A stretch of DNA of 64,000 nt, taken from the NCBI GenBank assembly GCA_003255025.1, contig QANY01005049.1, forward strand, positions 175,749 to 239,748, in the 5' to 3' direction. This document shows, piece by piece, positions 22,515 to 33,087 of the stretch. A model generated the notes under the pieces. That model was not told the DNA's origin. It searched no databases and worked only from the letters and a program-made list of their open reading frames with translations. This DNA is from Datisca glomerata. Taxonomy: Eukaryota > Streptophyta > Magnoliopsida > Cucurbitales > Datiscaceae. The position numbers and the translations under genes were made by a program. The first letter of the stretch is position 1, and each line of letters opens with the position of its first letter.

Positions 22515-23700
22515 TTATGTTCAGACCTGGAATTAACAAAACCCCAGCCGAGTAAAGTTACCTTGATCTTGTCATACCATGCTCGAGGTGCCTATTTTAA
22601 GCCATATAGAGTCTTTTTGAGCCTGCACACATGATGAGGCCTTGTACTGTCCACAAGACCCTCAGGTTGAATCATAAAAATAGCTTCACCAATCACCTCA
22701 TTTAGGAAGGCATTGTAAACATCTAGCTGCCTTACATCCCAATTCTGAACAAGAACAAGATATAGAATAACTCTTATTGTTGTTTGCTTAATGACAGAAC
22801 TGAATGTTTCTCCAAAGTCTATTCCAGGTATTTGGTGAAAGCCTTTAGCCACCAATCTTGCCTTATACATTTGCACACTCCCATTTGAGTTGATCTTAAC
22901 CTTAGAAACCCATATGTTTCCCACAACAGACAGATTTGGCTTCCAAGGAACAAGTTCCCATGTTTGGTTTCTAACAAGAACATCGTAATATTCAATTATG
23001 GCTCGGTGCCGTTTGAGGTCATTTATAGCTTGTTTGGTAGATGTAGGTTCAAAAGGGAAGTTGGCCATATGTAAGGGGTGTTTGGTAGCAGCATAGGCCT
23101 TGGGTTTAGAAATGCCAGCTTTAGCTTTAGTGATCATATGGTGGCTAGATTGGGGAGGTTTGGTTGGGATAAGTTCAATTGGTAGGTCTATGACAAGGTT
23201 CTCAAAAATTGAAGGGAATTGTTCAGACAAAGGGATAGATATAGGTGAATTAGGAGCATATCATGTAAGAAAATCAGTGTACAAAGCAGGAGAAGTAGTA
23301 TGCGTAGAAAATTCATTACCTCTCACATTAGGTGAAGTCTGACCAAGAGAAACATGAGTAATGTCATCTTGAGGGGGTTGTATAGTGTTGATCTTATCCT
23401 GTGAAGGTGTACTGAAAAAAGCAGGTATAATATGTATAGTTGACAGAAAAGGAACAGAATAAGAAGATGTATTATGATTCTTAGTATCTAACACAGTAAA
23501 GTAAGGAAAACTTGACTCATGAAAGATGACATTCCTAGAAATAAAGATTTTACCAGATCTATACGGGCATTTATACATTTTATGACTAGAAGAGTGAGTA
23601 AGGAAGATGCACAAATCAGTGTGAAAATTGAACTTATGTGAGTTATATGGTCGAAGATAAGGGAAACAGGCACATCCAAAGGGTCTAAGAGCTTTATAGT
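22515..23700 (-). pseudogene. pol: Copia-C reverse transcriptase (first half) and linker
   Basis: A 212-residue frame (23230-22592) covers FEPTSTKQAINDLKRHRAII, NQTWELVPWKPN, MYKARLVAKGFHQIPGIDF and the palm block RQLDVYNAFLNEV with its catalytic Asp. It ends at KTLYGLK followed by TAG. After that stop the same frame continues APRAWYDKIK to about 22515. YVDD is not present because the element is cut before it. Upstream frames to 23700 hold the degraded integrase C-terminus. Confidence 0.85.
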
Positions 23701-24540
23701 CTAGTGTGAGATTGAAAAGTTGCTGGTATGGTGATTTGAAGTTAAGAACAGATGTGGGCAGTCTGCTTATGAGGTAAACATATGTATGGAAGGATTCCCA
23801 CCAGTATTTAAGAGGAAGGTGAGCTTGAGCAAGAGGAGTGAAGCCTGTTTCAACAACATGTATGTGTTTCCTTTCAATTTTTCTATTTTGTTGATGTATA
23901 TATGGGCAGGGATGCCTAAATTGAATGCCTTGAGATTTTAGAAAGCTTAAGAAAGGTCTAAACTCCTCACTCCAATCTGACAGAACAGTTTTAATTTTAT
24001 TGTCAAGCTATTTTGTAATAAACTTTTGAAACAGAATAAAGGGTTGCAATGCTTCAGACTTGGTATTGAGAGAAAAAATTCAAGAAAATATGCTATAATA
24101 CTCTTGAAAATTGATGTAGTACCTAAAACCTTGAATAAAAGCAACGGGTGATAGTCCCCACAGGTTAGCATGGATAAGTTCTAAGAAGTGTTTGGATCTG
24201 GTTTGAGAGAGGGGAAAGGGCAACACATGATTTTTACCATTTTAGAAAGTAATGCAAAACTCTGGTGTCTGTTTAGGAATGTTGCACTGGCTGAGTTGTA
24301 AAACCTTGCTCAAAACTTTATGTGAAGGATGCCCTATCCTCATAGTCCATATATTCACATTATTAGTAGTGTTAGTGCTAACAACCAAAGATTTATCACT
24401 GATTTGTGCTGAATTTGAATTTTGTGCAGAAATTGTAGAATTGATTGAATTAGCATAGATATGCATAGTATAATTAGAAAAAGAAATATAAATTTCAGGT
24501 GGAACAAAGAGCCTTTTGTTAGAATTAGAACCGAAACAAG
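23701..24540 (-). pseudogene. pol: Copia-C integrase, degraded
   Basis: The zinc-binding part is visible near 24360-24290 as WTMRIGHPSHKVLSKVLQLS. The catalytic core is scattered over short frames between 24170 and 23700, in several phases with many stops. Assignment rests on position between protease and RT and on these short matches. Confidence 0.65.
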
Positions 24541-24810
24541 GTACATAATGTATAAAAGAGTTTTTACAAGAATTTGGTTTAGTTGAGTTACTTAAACAAG
24601 AAGAATCAAAGTTGGTAGAATTGACATTTTGCTTAGCTGAATCACTAGAGCTATTATGAGAGTTTTGAGAAGTTTACAAGTGACAAATAAAGGCTAAAAG
24701 ATCTCTAGAACCATGATAGGTTAGCAGGTACAACCCATCTCTAAAGATTCCTTGCAAAAGAAGTGTTTACTTGGCCTTGTACTTCATAAAACATGAGTTC
24801 GAATGAAATT

Positions 24811-25467
24811 CTACAAACACATCATTATCATGGGTAAGCTTTGACACACTAATAAGATTTCTTTTGATTCAAAAGCTCTTAAAATGTAATTAAATTTTAA
24901 AGCATGATCTTTTACAGATAAAAAGGCATTTCCAGTATGTATAATGGCTAAGGTCTTACCATTTCCCACTACAAGTGTATCTTTACCACCATATTCATGA
25001 GCAAGACTTAGACTTTCAAGATCAGGTGTGACATGATGTGTGGTAGTACTGTCTGCATACCAAGCAAAATCATTAATAGAATCTGATGACTCCATGAAGG
25101 ATGTTGGAGATGCCATGAAGGCTGAAAGAGCTATTGTCATGAAAGCGACAGGTGTATTGTTCCCAAATTGAGGTTGGGGTTGTGTCTGTGTACCATTATT
25201 CAGGCTCTTTTCATACCTGTAGTAGCAAACTACAATAGTGTGTTCAGGTTTAGCATAAACCTGACAGATTACTCTACTATTTCCTCTTTCTCTGCCATTT
25301 CCTTTTCCATTGAATCCTATTCCTTGATTAGAGAATTGATTTTGAAACTGGTTACCTCTAACTTGATTAGAAGGTCGATTTCCATTCTGTTGAAAATTCT
25401 TTCTTGGTAAATTTATGGCTGTAGTCAGGTTCACATTCATCTTGACTTGAGTTTCAGTAGTGGCCAA
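24811..25467 (-). pseudogene. gag-pol: Copia-C gag zinc knuckle and protease
   Basis: An asparagine/glutamine-rich gag tail leads to the knuckle CQVYAKPEHTIVVC, in which the second ligand Cys is replaced by Tyr or Ala. The protease motif reads WYADSTTTHHVTPDLESL where the family has DSGAT-HVT, so the active-site Gly-Ala is lost but Asp remains. VVGNGKTLAIIHTGNAFL is the flap region. The frame is open for 218 residues. Confidence 0.8.
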
Positions 25468-25790
25468 TTATCTTTCTAGCGTGTTCTCATGAACCATCAA
25501 GAGGGCTTGAACCTCCTCAATGTTTAACTCATCTGGTCTTGATGTTAGGTTAACTACCACAAGGTCAAAGTCAGCCCCTAAACCATTCAAGATGTGAGAA
25601 ATAAGATCTTGATCATTCACACAGTGTCCTGCAGCAACAAGACCATCAGCAATCCTTTTGATTTTATCATAGTATTCTATAATTGAAAGATTTTGTTTGG
25701 TGTAATTTTGTAAGGAGCTCTTGAGCTGCATCAACCTATCCTTTGATTTACTAGCAAAGTGTCCTTCCTAAAAGATAGGATAGATGCAAC
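25468..25790 (-). pseudogene. gag: Copia-C gag central domain (UBN2-like)
   Basis: The frame reads LMQLKSSLQNYTKQNLSIIE, then YYDKIKRIADGLVAAGHCV and LISHILNGLGADFDLVVVNL. This is the copia gag capsid region of the UBN2/RVT_3-associated type. It continues from the preceding gag part across an unrelated block of about 500 bp (25795-26290). Confidence 0.85.
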
Positions 25791-26290
25791 TCTCCTCAGA
25801 GATGCATGCCATAATTTATATGAATTCACAAGGTTCTCATGACCTTAAAGTGATAGACTACATTTAATATGAAGGAGAAAAAAAGGATTTTTCTCCCTAT
25901 TCAACTGCCCATCCAAGAGCATTTGGCTTCATAAGACTTTTTTTTCTATGGACTGCATAAAGATTATCTTCCAGCCCAAAAAAGGAGGAGAATCCCTTTT
26001 GGCAGCTCAATCCTCACGGTAATAATTATGTATGCCAATTCTGCCTAAAAATCTCTTCAGGTGATCCCCCCCTTTTTCAGTGATGAAATTAGGATGAAAG
26101 TATATTATCTCAACGCTTCCTTTCTCTGGGTTGCTCTTCCAAATCAAATTTTGTCCTGCGGTAATGTAATCAGGATTTCATCTCCTAAATTCTTTTTTTC
26201 TATTTTCTATGAAAGCAAGAAATAAATGGAAAGTTTTGTTCGAAATTCTGCCTTATTCCATGAGATCTAGAAGCACTTCTGCAACCTCCC
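25791..26290. other. Unidentified 500-bp block inside Copia-C gag
   Basis: Gag homology stops near 26290 (after HDLDG-VFGTTEKPNMEL) and returns near 25785 (ASKSKDRLMQL). The block between shows no copia gag sequence. It holds several C or A runs and no frame I recognise. It may be an insertion or filler DNA; the source is unknown. Confidence 0.4.
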
Positions 26291-26587
26291 TTCTCTATAT
26301 ACAAGCTCCATATTGGGTTTTTCTGTAGTGCCAAAAACTATGCCATCAAGATCGTGGCCAATGAGTGCAGGAATCACTTGAGACCCCTAAAGAACATAGT
26401 TCCCTCTATCCAACTTGATAAAAATTGAGCTACTTAGATTATTTGAGAAGAAACTCTGCAATCCTCCATTTGTACTCGAGGTTGCTCCACTGGTAATTGT
26501 ATTACTCTCTGTTGTAGTTGCAGTGGTGATTGTAGTGTTTGTGTTGGTAGCAATTGGACGTGAGTCCTCGTCGGGCTTTGATACCAT
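26291..26587 (-). pseudogene. gag: Copia-C gag N-terminal part
   Basis: Start ATG at 26587 gives MVSKPDEDSRPIATNTNT, then a Thr/Ser-rich tract, FIKLDRGNYVL and a stop near 26387. Beyond it the same frame reads SQVIPALIGHDLDG. The start codon overlaps the primer site, so the first codons are the primer-site sequence itself. Confidence 0.75.
26575..26586 (-). promoter_or_regulatory. tRNA-Met primer binding site of Copia-C
   Basis: The minus strand reads TGGTATCAAAGC, one base off the usual TGGTATCAGAGC that pairs with the 3' end of initiator tRNA-Met. It lies directly next to the LTR end. Confidence 0.8.
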
Positions 26588-26938
26588 GTGAAGCTTTAGA
26601 AAGCTTTAAGGCAGATTTGATCAAACCAGGAAACAAAGAACAAAGAAGAAGAGTATGAAGAGAATCTTGGACAAGTCTTGCTTAATCAACTTACTTCAAT
26701 GATGATCAAGAAGTAAGAAGATATGTATTTTAACCAAATAGGAGAGAAAGAGCAACCAACAACTAACTAACTAAAGCCACAAAAGCAGTGAGCTAGAAAA
26801 GCAAAGAGAAGAAAAACAGAAAACCAGAAACTGAAAAACTAACAAGGTTAACTAGCTATGCTGACTAGACTTTAGTTAGAGACACAAATGGCTTATCAAT
26901 TTCTTGCTTCACTTCTTGGTTGGTTGAAGATCCTTTCA
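26588..26938 (-). repeat. 5' LTR of Copia-C (outer end uncertain)
   Basis: The inner end (TTCACA on the minus strand) abuts the primer site. With TGAA...TTCA ends the LTR would be about 350 bp, a normal size for Ale elements. No second LTR is present to confirm this. Confidence 0.55.
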
Positions 26939-27776
26939 AGTGGAGCTTCTAGGCTTGTTTAGCTTTTGTTAATGTTATATTAGTTGATGCTACTTTTGTT
27001 GCTTAGTTTTGCTACTTTTCGGTAGTACACTGCATGTGGTTTCTAGTCTCTAGGTCTTATCTAGTTTCTTGTTGCTGCTCTCTCGAGACCTTGTACCAGG
27101 AAAACATTCTATTTATGTACTTGTTAATTTTTTCTCTTGTTATATAATAAATTTACTTTTAACAAAAAATGATTGTATTCTAACTATTTGGACTATATAA
27201 TAATGATACATTATTCTATCTAGTTTCGAAAGTTAGAGAGAAGCATCAGGGCATCTAAAAGGATCTCTAGTGGGTTAGCAACCCAGATGCATCCCTCTCA
27301 TGCTCAACAAATTTTCAGACAACAAGAAATATTACAATAGTCTGCAGAAAATTGTTAAAACAAGAAAAGAATTACACACCCTGGTGTTTATATCATTAAA
27401 ATCTGACCAGGCAAAACCTGGAAGACAAATACTAGCCAACTGAAAATGAGTACATCAACCAAAATAATAATAAAGGACCCCAACATGTTCCTAGAGACTA
27501 GAGAAGATAAAAAAGTATGGGTATTATGTCACCAGAAATCCTAATTAAGCACAGTGAATTTTATGGGATCTAGTGATTTGTCAGTATCTCAACTCACCTC
27601 TCTACACTGAGAAAAAAACCACCTCTCTAAATATATGCATGATACGAACCTCCATCGAGAAAAATCAATGGAGACAAAGAAGCCAAGCTGCCTGAACCTT
27701 CTTCGGGACATCCGATTATCTATTGTTAGCCAACTAGACATAGCTTGAGCCAGACTCGATCTAGAGATCCACCTTT
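26939..27776. other. Intergenic DNA, no gene seen
   Basis: The left part (26940-27170) has a T-rich run ending in TATAATAAATTTACTTTTAAC and might be the tail of an old transcript or LINE. The rest is AT-rich without a recognised protein or repeat. Confidence 0.35.
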
Positions 27777-28138
27777 CCTTTATTTAATACACTTAATAAT
27801 TTTTAAGAAATTATTGATAAGAAATGATATTGTTTCAATAATTTCTTTAGCTGTTCTTCTGAAATATGTCATTTCTTCTACTAATTTTTTAGATCTAAAT
27901 ATGATCCTTTTTTCTTTTTAAATAACGTTTCAAGCTATTTTCTGGTAGTGGTTCCTTTATTTAACACCTAGTAATTTTTATGAAAATTATTGATAAGAAA
28001 TGAGATCGTTTCAATAATTTCTTTAGTTGTTCTTCTGAAATCGAATCATTTCATCTAATAATTTTTAAGATCTAAATACATCATAAAAAAATGTATGAAA
28101 CTTTTTTCTTTTTGAATAACGTTTCAAGCTATAAGCTC
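27777..28138. repeat. Imperfect tandem duplication, unit about 177 bp
   Basis: Both units start CCTTTATTTAA and end AATAACGTTTCAAGCTAT. Shared blocks include TTATTGATAAGAAATGA and TTTCAATAATTTCTTTAG. The second unit has small insertions. No family recognised; it may be two monomers of a satellite. Confidence 0.8.
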
Positions 28139-29182
28139 AAGTAATTCAAAGTGTAGAAATGCGCTTTACATGAAGGAAATTATAAAATAATTGTAGTTAC
28201 GATCTTGGTTTTCAAACAAAAACAATCTCAAAACGAAATCTAAGTCTATATTATAATAGTTTTATACTGAAGTCTATATATATGATGTCTTTTTCACAGG
28301 TCATGTTTTTAATACTTCTCCAACGTATGTGTTTTTTTTAATCGAAATATAGTAAATACCAACATGCATGGAATAAGAAAATATTCTTCCAAAATTGTTA
28401 GAAAGAGAAATTATTAGTAGCATACTTAGTTTTAGGTGAGTGACTAATTGTAATTAGTGTGGTCTACGTAGTCGACGTTGAAAGGATAACCTACTCTCAT
28501 CTGCCCTTATCAAATTGAAGAATTATTTATGCGATGAACCAGGCATGAGTATATTAGTAAAACAGTATGTGAGTACATTATTATAATTTTAAATAATGAT
28601 TTCTGATAAATTTTTATTTGTTTCAATTTCATGCAATTTCGTTGCAAGTATTGTTTAGACATCACTTGATTAGCTATTGTGATGCTTCCAAAAATCATCA
28701 TGCGATCCACCGCCGCATAAGATATTATGACGGCTTTAGCAATTGTTGAAGGATCGTCGTTAAATATTTGTCCATCACCATGGTAATGTAACTGTCGCAA
28801 AAGAGTACCTGTTATGGTGGTTTATGCATAAACCACCTAATACATTAATTTTTTTTTAATCTTGCGACGGTTGTTGGCTGTCACACTATGCTATCAATTC
28901 CGGCGATTTTGTTAACTGCCGCAATTGATAATCAACCCCTGGAACCCATAGCCACGGTTTAATTAGAACAGCTGTTATAGTTATCAATAAAAAAAACTTA
29001 CGAATTCATCTCGAGGAACATCCTTTTAAGACTGTTGGTTCCTTCGTGCACAACCAGAAGCATAACTTGTGTTCTTATCATAGGAACATAAATTAGGTGA
29101 TGAATAATATAAAACATAAGTAATAGAACGTCTAAAGCCTTTCATATCATGTTGTCTGGGTCCTATATAAGGAGAGTTATAC
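28139..29182. other. Intergenic DNA with CACTA-like motifs, no gene assigned
   Basis: Between 28690 and 28990 the strand shows GACGGC, GTCGTTAA, GCGACGGTTGTTGG and CCACGGTTTAATTAG, reminiscent of CACTA subterminal repeats, plus an inverted GGTGGTTTATG-CATAAACCACC (28816-28838). Right of this, up to 29182, the minus strand has an open frame joined directly to LINE LA-2 that matches nothing I know. No CACTA gene is seen. Confidence 0.35.
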
Positions 29183-29183
29183 N

Positions 29184-29820
29184 AATTATCTGTAAGAAGC
29201 TTCACAGTAGTACCATCTCCAATAGTTATAGAGAAAAAGGGCAGAAACTTGCTCTTGAGCTTGAGACGCTTTCTCCAAACCCAAGATGGGTTAGAAGGAA
29301 TGGGAACAAGAAAATTGAACTCTTTCTGATTAGGTATATTTGACACCAATCTTTCCAAAGTGATCTTTTAGAAGGGAGTATCAAGAACCATAAGTGTTTG
29401 GCAATAGCAACTTCATTAGCCAAAACCAGATCCCTAAGGCCCAACCCACCTTGTACCTTGTCAAAACACAGGTCTGCCCAAGCTACCTTGGCCCCAGAAG
29501 CTTGGGCAAGTTTTGAATTGACTCCATGTGTGCTTCAGCCAATTTAACTCTAGAGGAAGATCACTGCAAAATCTTTGGTTGAACCTCCTCAGTTCACCTT
29601 TGAGTTCCTTAAGCTTCTTATAGAGCCTAAACATTGCTGTCCCCGAAATCTTAGCCCCCCAAACTCTGTCCTTAGCAAGATTAGTGAATTTAAAGTTTTT
29701 CACTTTAGTTTCAAGTAAAGAACAAAGAGAAAGATTGGAATTCTTACAAAGCTTCCTCACCGCATCTTGTTTTAAGGTGTCATTGAGCCCCCTAATGTTC
29801 CAAGTAGCAAGATTAAACAT
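29184..29820 (-). pseudogene. LA-2 ORF2, reduced to fragments
   Basis: The start MFNLATWNIRGLN at 29820 overlaps the ORF1 stop as in LA-1. Only the first ~45 residues of the endonuclease, a short linker and part of the region after RT remain (WADLCFDKVQGGLGLRDLVL, LANEVAIAKHLWFL). Loss of both catalytic domains means it can encode no retrotransposition activity. Confidence 0.85.
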
Positions 29821-32556
29821 AAATGGGTGGGTTGTGGGTTTCCCCACTAGCTGCAACTCCTTTATCTCTACACTTTGCAGGGTGTGGTGTGCCATTGACC
29901 TTCTTCTTCTTCTTCTTCTTTCTCCTTTTGCTTAAGCTGGGAGTGTTTAGAGAAGGAGAAGGGGTGGAAAGCTCTTGGTTCTTGCTCATGACAGCAAGAT
30001 TATCCTCTTTTTTCTCAGTTGAGTGCTCAATAGGTTCCACCCATAGTGGGAAACCTTCAACTATGTCTTGGTCTAGCACTAAGGCCAATTCAAGTCCCAC
30101 TTCTGAGTTGATTTCCTTCCTTGATCTCTTGGATTGAGTCTCAATCCAGCCACTGTCATCATCCAAATGGGTTGAGGGAGGTGTGATTGGGAGAAGTGAG
30201 GGAGAAATGGGGGATTGTTTAGAGGTGGAATGTGTGGGGGATGAGGGAGAGGAGTGATTTGGGGAGTTTGAGGTGGAGATAGGGTTGGATTGTGGTATAC
30301 ATGGGGCTGTAGCTTGGGGATTAGGAGAAAGTGTTTTAGCTTGCTGGATGAAATCACAATCATGACCAAAGATACCACACTTGTCACACCTCTTTAGTAG
30401 GCCCTCATACTCTACAAAAACATCAATTGGATCCCATCCTTCAATACCAAGATCAATATCAAGATGCTTAAGGATTCTTGACTTGGTTGAAATCTCAACA
30501 CAGATTCTAGCGAAGTCTCTTTTCACTCCTTTTGCAGTCAAGTGATCCGAGTGTAGGGGTTTACCCACTGCACTAGCAATGTAGCTTAGAGCTTCAGAGG
30601 TTCTCAACTCAAGGGGAACATTCCAAAGTTTCACCCAAATGGGGATCTTAGCTAACTTTTCCTTTGTGAATTTGACATTAGGCTCCCATGGTTGCAGAAT
30701 AAGAGGTTTCCCTAACAAATGCCAAGGTCCATCTTTAAAGAAATAATTTCGATGTTCTAAGTTATTAAATTTGAAATAGAAGAGTCCTTTGGAAGCTTGA
30801 ACATCAAGGAGACCTCTCCCTTTCCAAAGCTGCAACGCAATCCTCTTAACCAAGTGTAATGGAGCTGTTTTACCCACAAAATAGCCAACCAAACAAGTCT
30901 CCCATTTGGCAAAGCTGTCTTTGGTAACAAAGTCAGGGAGCTTTACAATGACCCTATGTTCTTCATAAATTGTAGACTCCTGAAACTCAAGCTCAAACCT
31001 ACTAGGTTGGTTTCTCTTAACTTTATCAGCCCATGATCCATCCTTTTTTTGAGTTTTAGGTGAAGCTTCACAAAGTTTATGGTAGATTGTGTTGCCCTTA
31101 AGGGTTTCAGAAATACACTTAGCAGCCTCCTCCTTATTCTTTAAAGGTTTTAAAGGTTTGGGGGAAGGATAATACTCACAATTTCATCTAAACCCCTGAG
31201 TAAAAGCATATAACTCCAAGGAGGTTTTCGAACTGTTGGAGAACTGTTGGAGAAGATGAAGCATACACTGAACATGAGGTTTTCGAACTGTTGGAGAAGA
31301 TGAAGCTGACGTGGAGGTGTCCTTTCCATGCTTAGGTGGTAGTACAAACGTACCTGAAACATGCTCCAAGGATGTCTTGAGCAAAGGCAAGGTCAAATCC
31401 CCTTTATGTTCAGGTACAACTGTAATTAAGAGAGGATGTCCTTGCTCCGGGTTTTGGGGCAGGTTGTCCGTCCTTGATGAAGCTGACGTGGAGGAGTCAT
31501 ATCCATGCTTAGGTGGTAGTACAAGGGTACCTAAAACGTGCTCCAAGAATGTCATAGGCAAAGGCAATGTCAAATCACATTTATCTTCAGGTACAGCCAC
31601 AATTAAGACTGATTGTCCTTGCTCCGGCTGTTGGGGCAGGCTGTCTGTCCTTGCAAGCAAAGTTTTAGCTTTGTTGTTGTCCAAGGTATGCAAGAGTAGG
31701 CGTCCTTTCTCCTTTTGCTTTTGTCCTTTCACTTTTTGATCAGAATGCATGTCATTGTCTGTACTCCATGCACAACTAGGGTTAGCTAGAATTGGTGAGG
31801 TGGCAGGAGTTGATTGGCTCTCAAGAACAATCTCATTGACCAATGGACAAAATATTTCACCCTTGTTCATCTCTCTCCTTCGTGCTCCTCCTTTAGCCAG
31901 AGAACCCTTGGTGATTTGCCTGAGTTTTTCAGACAAGGGAGCTTGTTTGCTTCTGAACATGCTCTTTGTCCTTAGAAGCACCTGTAAAAGCATCATTTAC
32001 AAAACATGGGGCTCCACCAATTGATGAAGGAACCCTTAAAGCACTAGAATCCAGTAATAACAAGTCATTGTGTACCTGAGATTAAGGGACCAAAGAAATG
32101 TGCCCACAAGACATTAAAAGCTCATCCAAACCTTTGATTTGCTCCTCATTAGAGCTAGAAGAAGCCTCATCATTGCCATTAATGGCCATTTGGACCTTTC
32201 CTCCCTTATTTGGTGAGTTAAGGTTGTAGCTAAAGGTGCCAAATCAAGTAGCATGCTCCTCGTCATCTCCATTAATACGAGCATCAAGTGTTTCTGCCAC
32301 ATTTAGTGCACGTTAACACACACCTTCTTCTCACCAACTTCTTTGTTCTCCATAGGTAAAATCTTGTCCAAACTTGAAGATTCCTCCAAGGAAGAGCTAG
32401 AAGCAACTCTGACTTCTGGGTTTTCCAGCATGAACTCCCATCTCCTTTAAACTTTAGAACATCTTCATGAGACTGAAAGCTCATCTTACCCGAACTTTTC
32501 TTACTGATCTTTGAACCTTGCTGAGACTTGGTTTCAAAATAAGCATCATTCACCAT
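29813..32556 (-). pseudogene. LA-2 ORF1, broken
   Basis: It starts MVNDAYFETKSQQGSK at 32556. A frameshift after GDGSS breaks it early, and further frames are 31996-31184 and 30892-29813. It has two copies of the 59-residue repeat where LA-1 has three. The stop near 31190 (QGFR-stop-NCEY) is TGA where LA-1 has CGA, a CpG-type change. DUF4283 (30890-30480) is intact and the knuckle reads RCDKCGIFGHDC. Confidence 0.85.
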
Positions 32557-32646
32557 TTTAGAAACTAAGCTCAGCTCCTCCCAGAGGAGGAGCAACAGAA
32601 AAGCCTCACCTGGTTTCTAGAGAGAAGGGAGAGCTTCTCTCTCTAA

Positions 32647-32947
32647 AATGTTCGTGTGATCAATCCTCTCATGCCCCCTAGCTGAAATATCATTGCAAGA
32701 GGCCTGATTAAAGCTCTTGAGAGCTTTCTTAGCTGATTTGAGCTTAGAAGTCAGCTTAAACATGGCTGACCCCTCACCTCAACTCCCCATGCTGTTTCGA
32801 ACACCGGCCAAAAACCCTCTCTATCAATCCAAAAATCAAAGAATCTGAAGCAAGTCTTAGGTCTGGCATTGGTTCCACCCCCCTTAATAATGATTGGGCT
32901 ATGATCAGAAGCACCTGAAGAATGAAAAGTGCAAGTACAAGAAGGGA
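32647..32947 (-). pseudogene. LINE LC, endonuclease C-terminal piece (3' part)
   Basis: The minus strand reads SGASDHSPIIIKGGGT, then CFRFFDFWIDREGFWPVFE and LKSAKKALKSFNQ. SDHSPI is the last catalytic block of the APE-like endonuclease (Asp and His). It continues exactly from the LC piece right of LA-1: across the 9-bp duplication the frame passes from LDFIPS to CTCTFHSSG. The rest of LC ORF2 is lost at the LA-2 boundary. Confidence 0.8.
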
Positions 32948-33050
32948 AAAAAAATGCAAGTAAATAGACAAGAACAGTCGAAGATAGATTACAATGTTTA
33001 GAGAGAGAAGCTCTCCCTTCTCTCTAGAAACCAGGTGAGGCTTTTCTGTT

Positions 33051-33070
33051 GCTCCTCCTCAGGGAGGAGC
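33051..33070 (+). promoter_or_regulatory. Hairpin just before the LA-1 ORF1 start
   Basis: GCTCCTCC, loop TCAG, GGAGGAGC: a perfect 8-bp stem ending 17 nt before the ATG at 33088. LA-2 keeps the stem with loop TCTG. LB copies have a similar CCTCCC/GGGAGG stem at the same place. A role in translation or packaging is only an inference. Confidence 0.6.
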
Positions 33071-33087
33071 TGAGCTTAGTTTCTAAA

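Larger units (their letters stand above)
22515..26938 (-). mobile_element. Copia-C: truncated Ale/Retrofit-like copia element
   Basis: On the minus strand an LTR-like region is followed by a primer site, gag, protease, integrase and the first half of RT, where it stops against CACTA sequence at about 22510. The second half of RT, RNase H and the 3' LTR are missing. The style (GHDLDG near the gag start, KPKAYAATKHPLHMANF before RT) fits the Ale/Retrofit lineage. The outer LTR end is unclear: 26938 (CTTTCA) is one candidate and about 27031 another. Confidence 0.8.
29184..32646 (-). mobile_element. LINE LA-2: internally deleted copy
   Basis: It is a second copy of the LA-1 LINE on the other strand, with its 5' end at about 32646 facing the 5' end of LA-1. 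The 5' leader, hairpin and ORF1 are all recognisable. ORF2 is cut down: the endonuclease jumps from FTNLAK to DRVWGA, then the frame jumps from KTCP to the SFWGQG region, so nearly all of RT is gone. It ends at an ambiguous base (29183) after IGDGTTVKLLTDN, without a 3' tail. Confidence 0.85.

Noticed and set aside
25791..26290. Transfer of organelle DNA into Copia-C gag
   Set aside because: I could not identify any organelle gene by eye; a database search would be needed.
28690..28990. Second end of the CACTA element at 19992
   Set aside because: Motifs such as GCGACGGTTG are similar in style only; no terminal CACTA/TAGTG and no matching order of repeats was found.
33049..33087. Earlier in-frame ATG for LA-1 ORF1 (13 residues longer)
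   Set aside because: It lies at the leader hairpin, and LB copies share the start MVNDEY at the later ATG.
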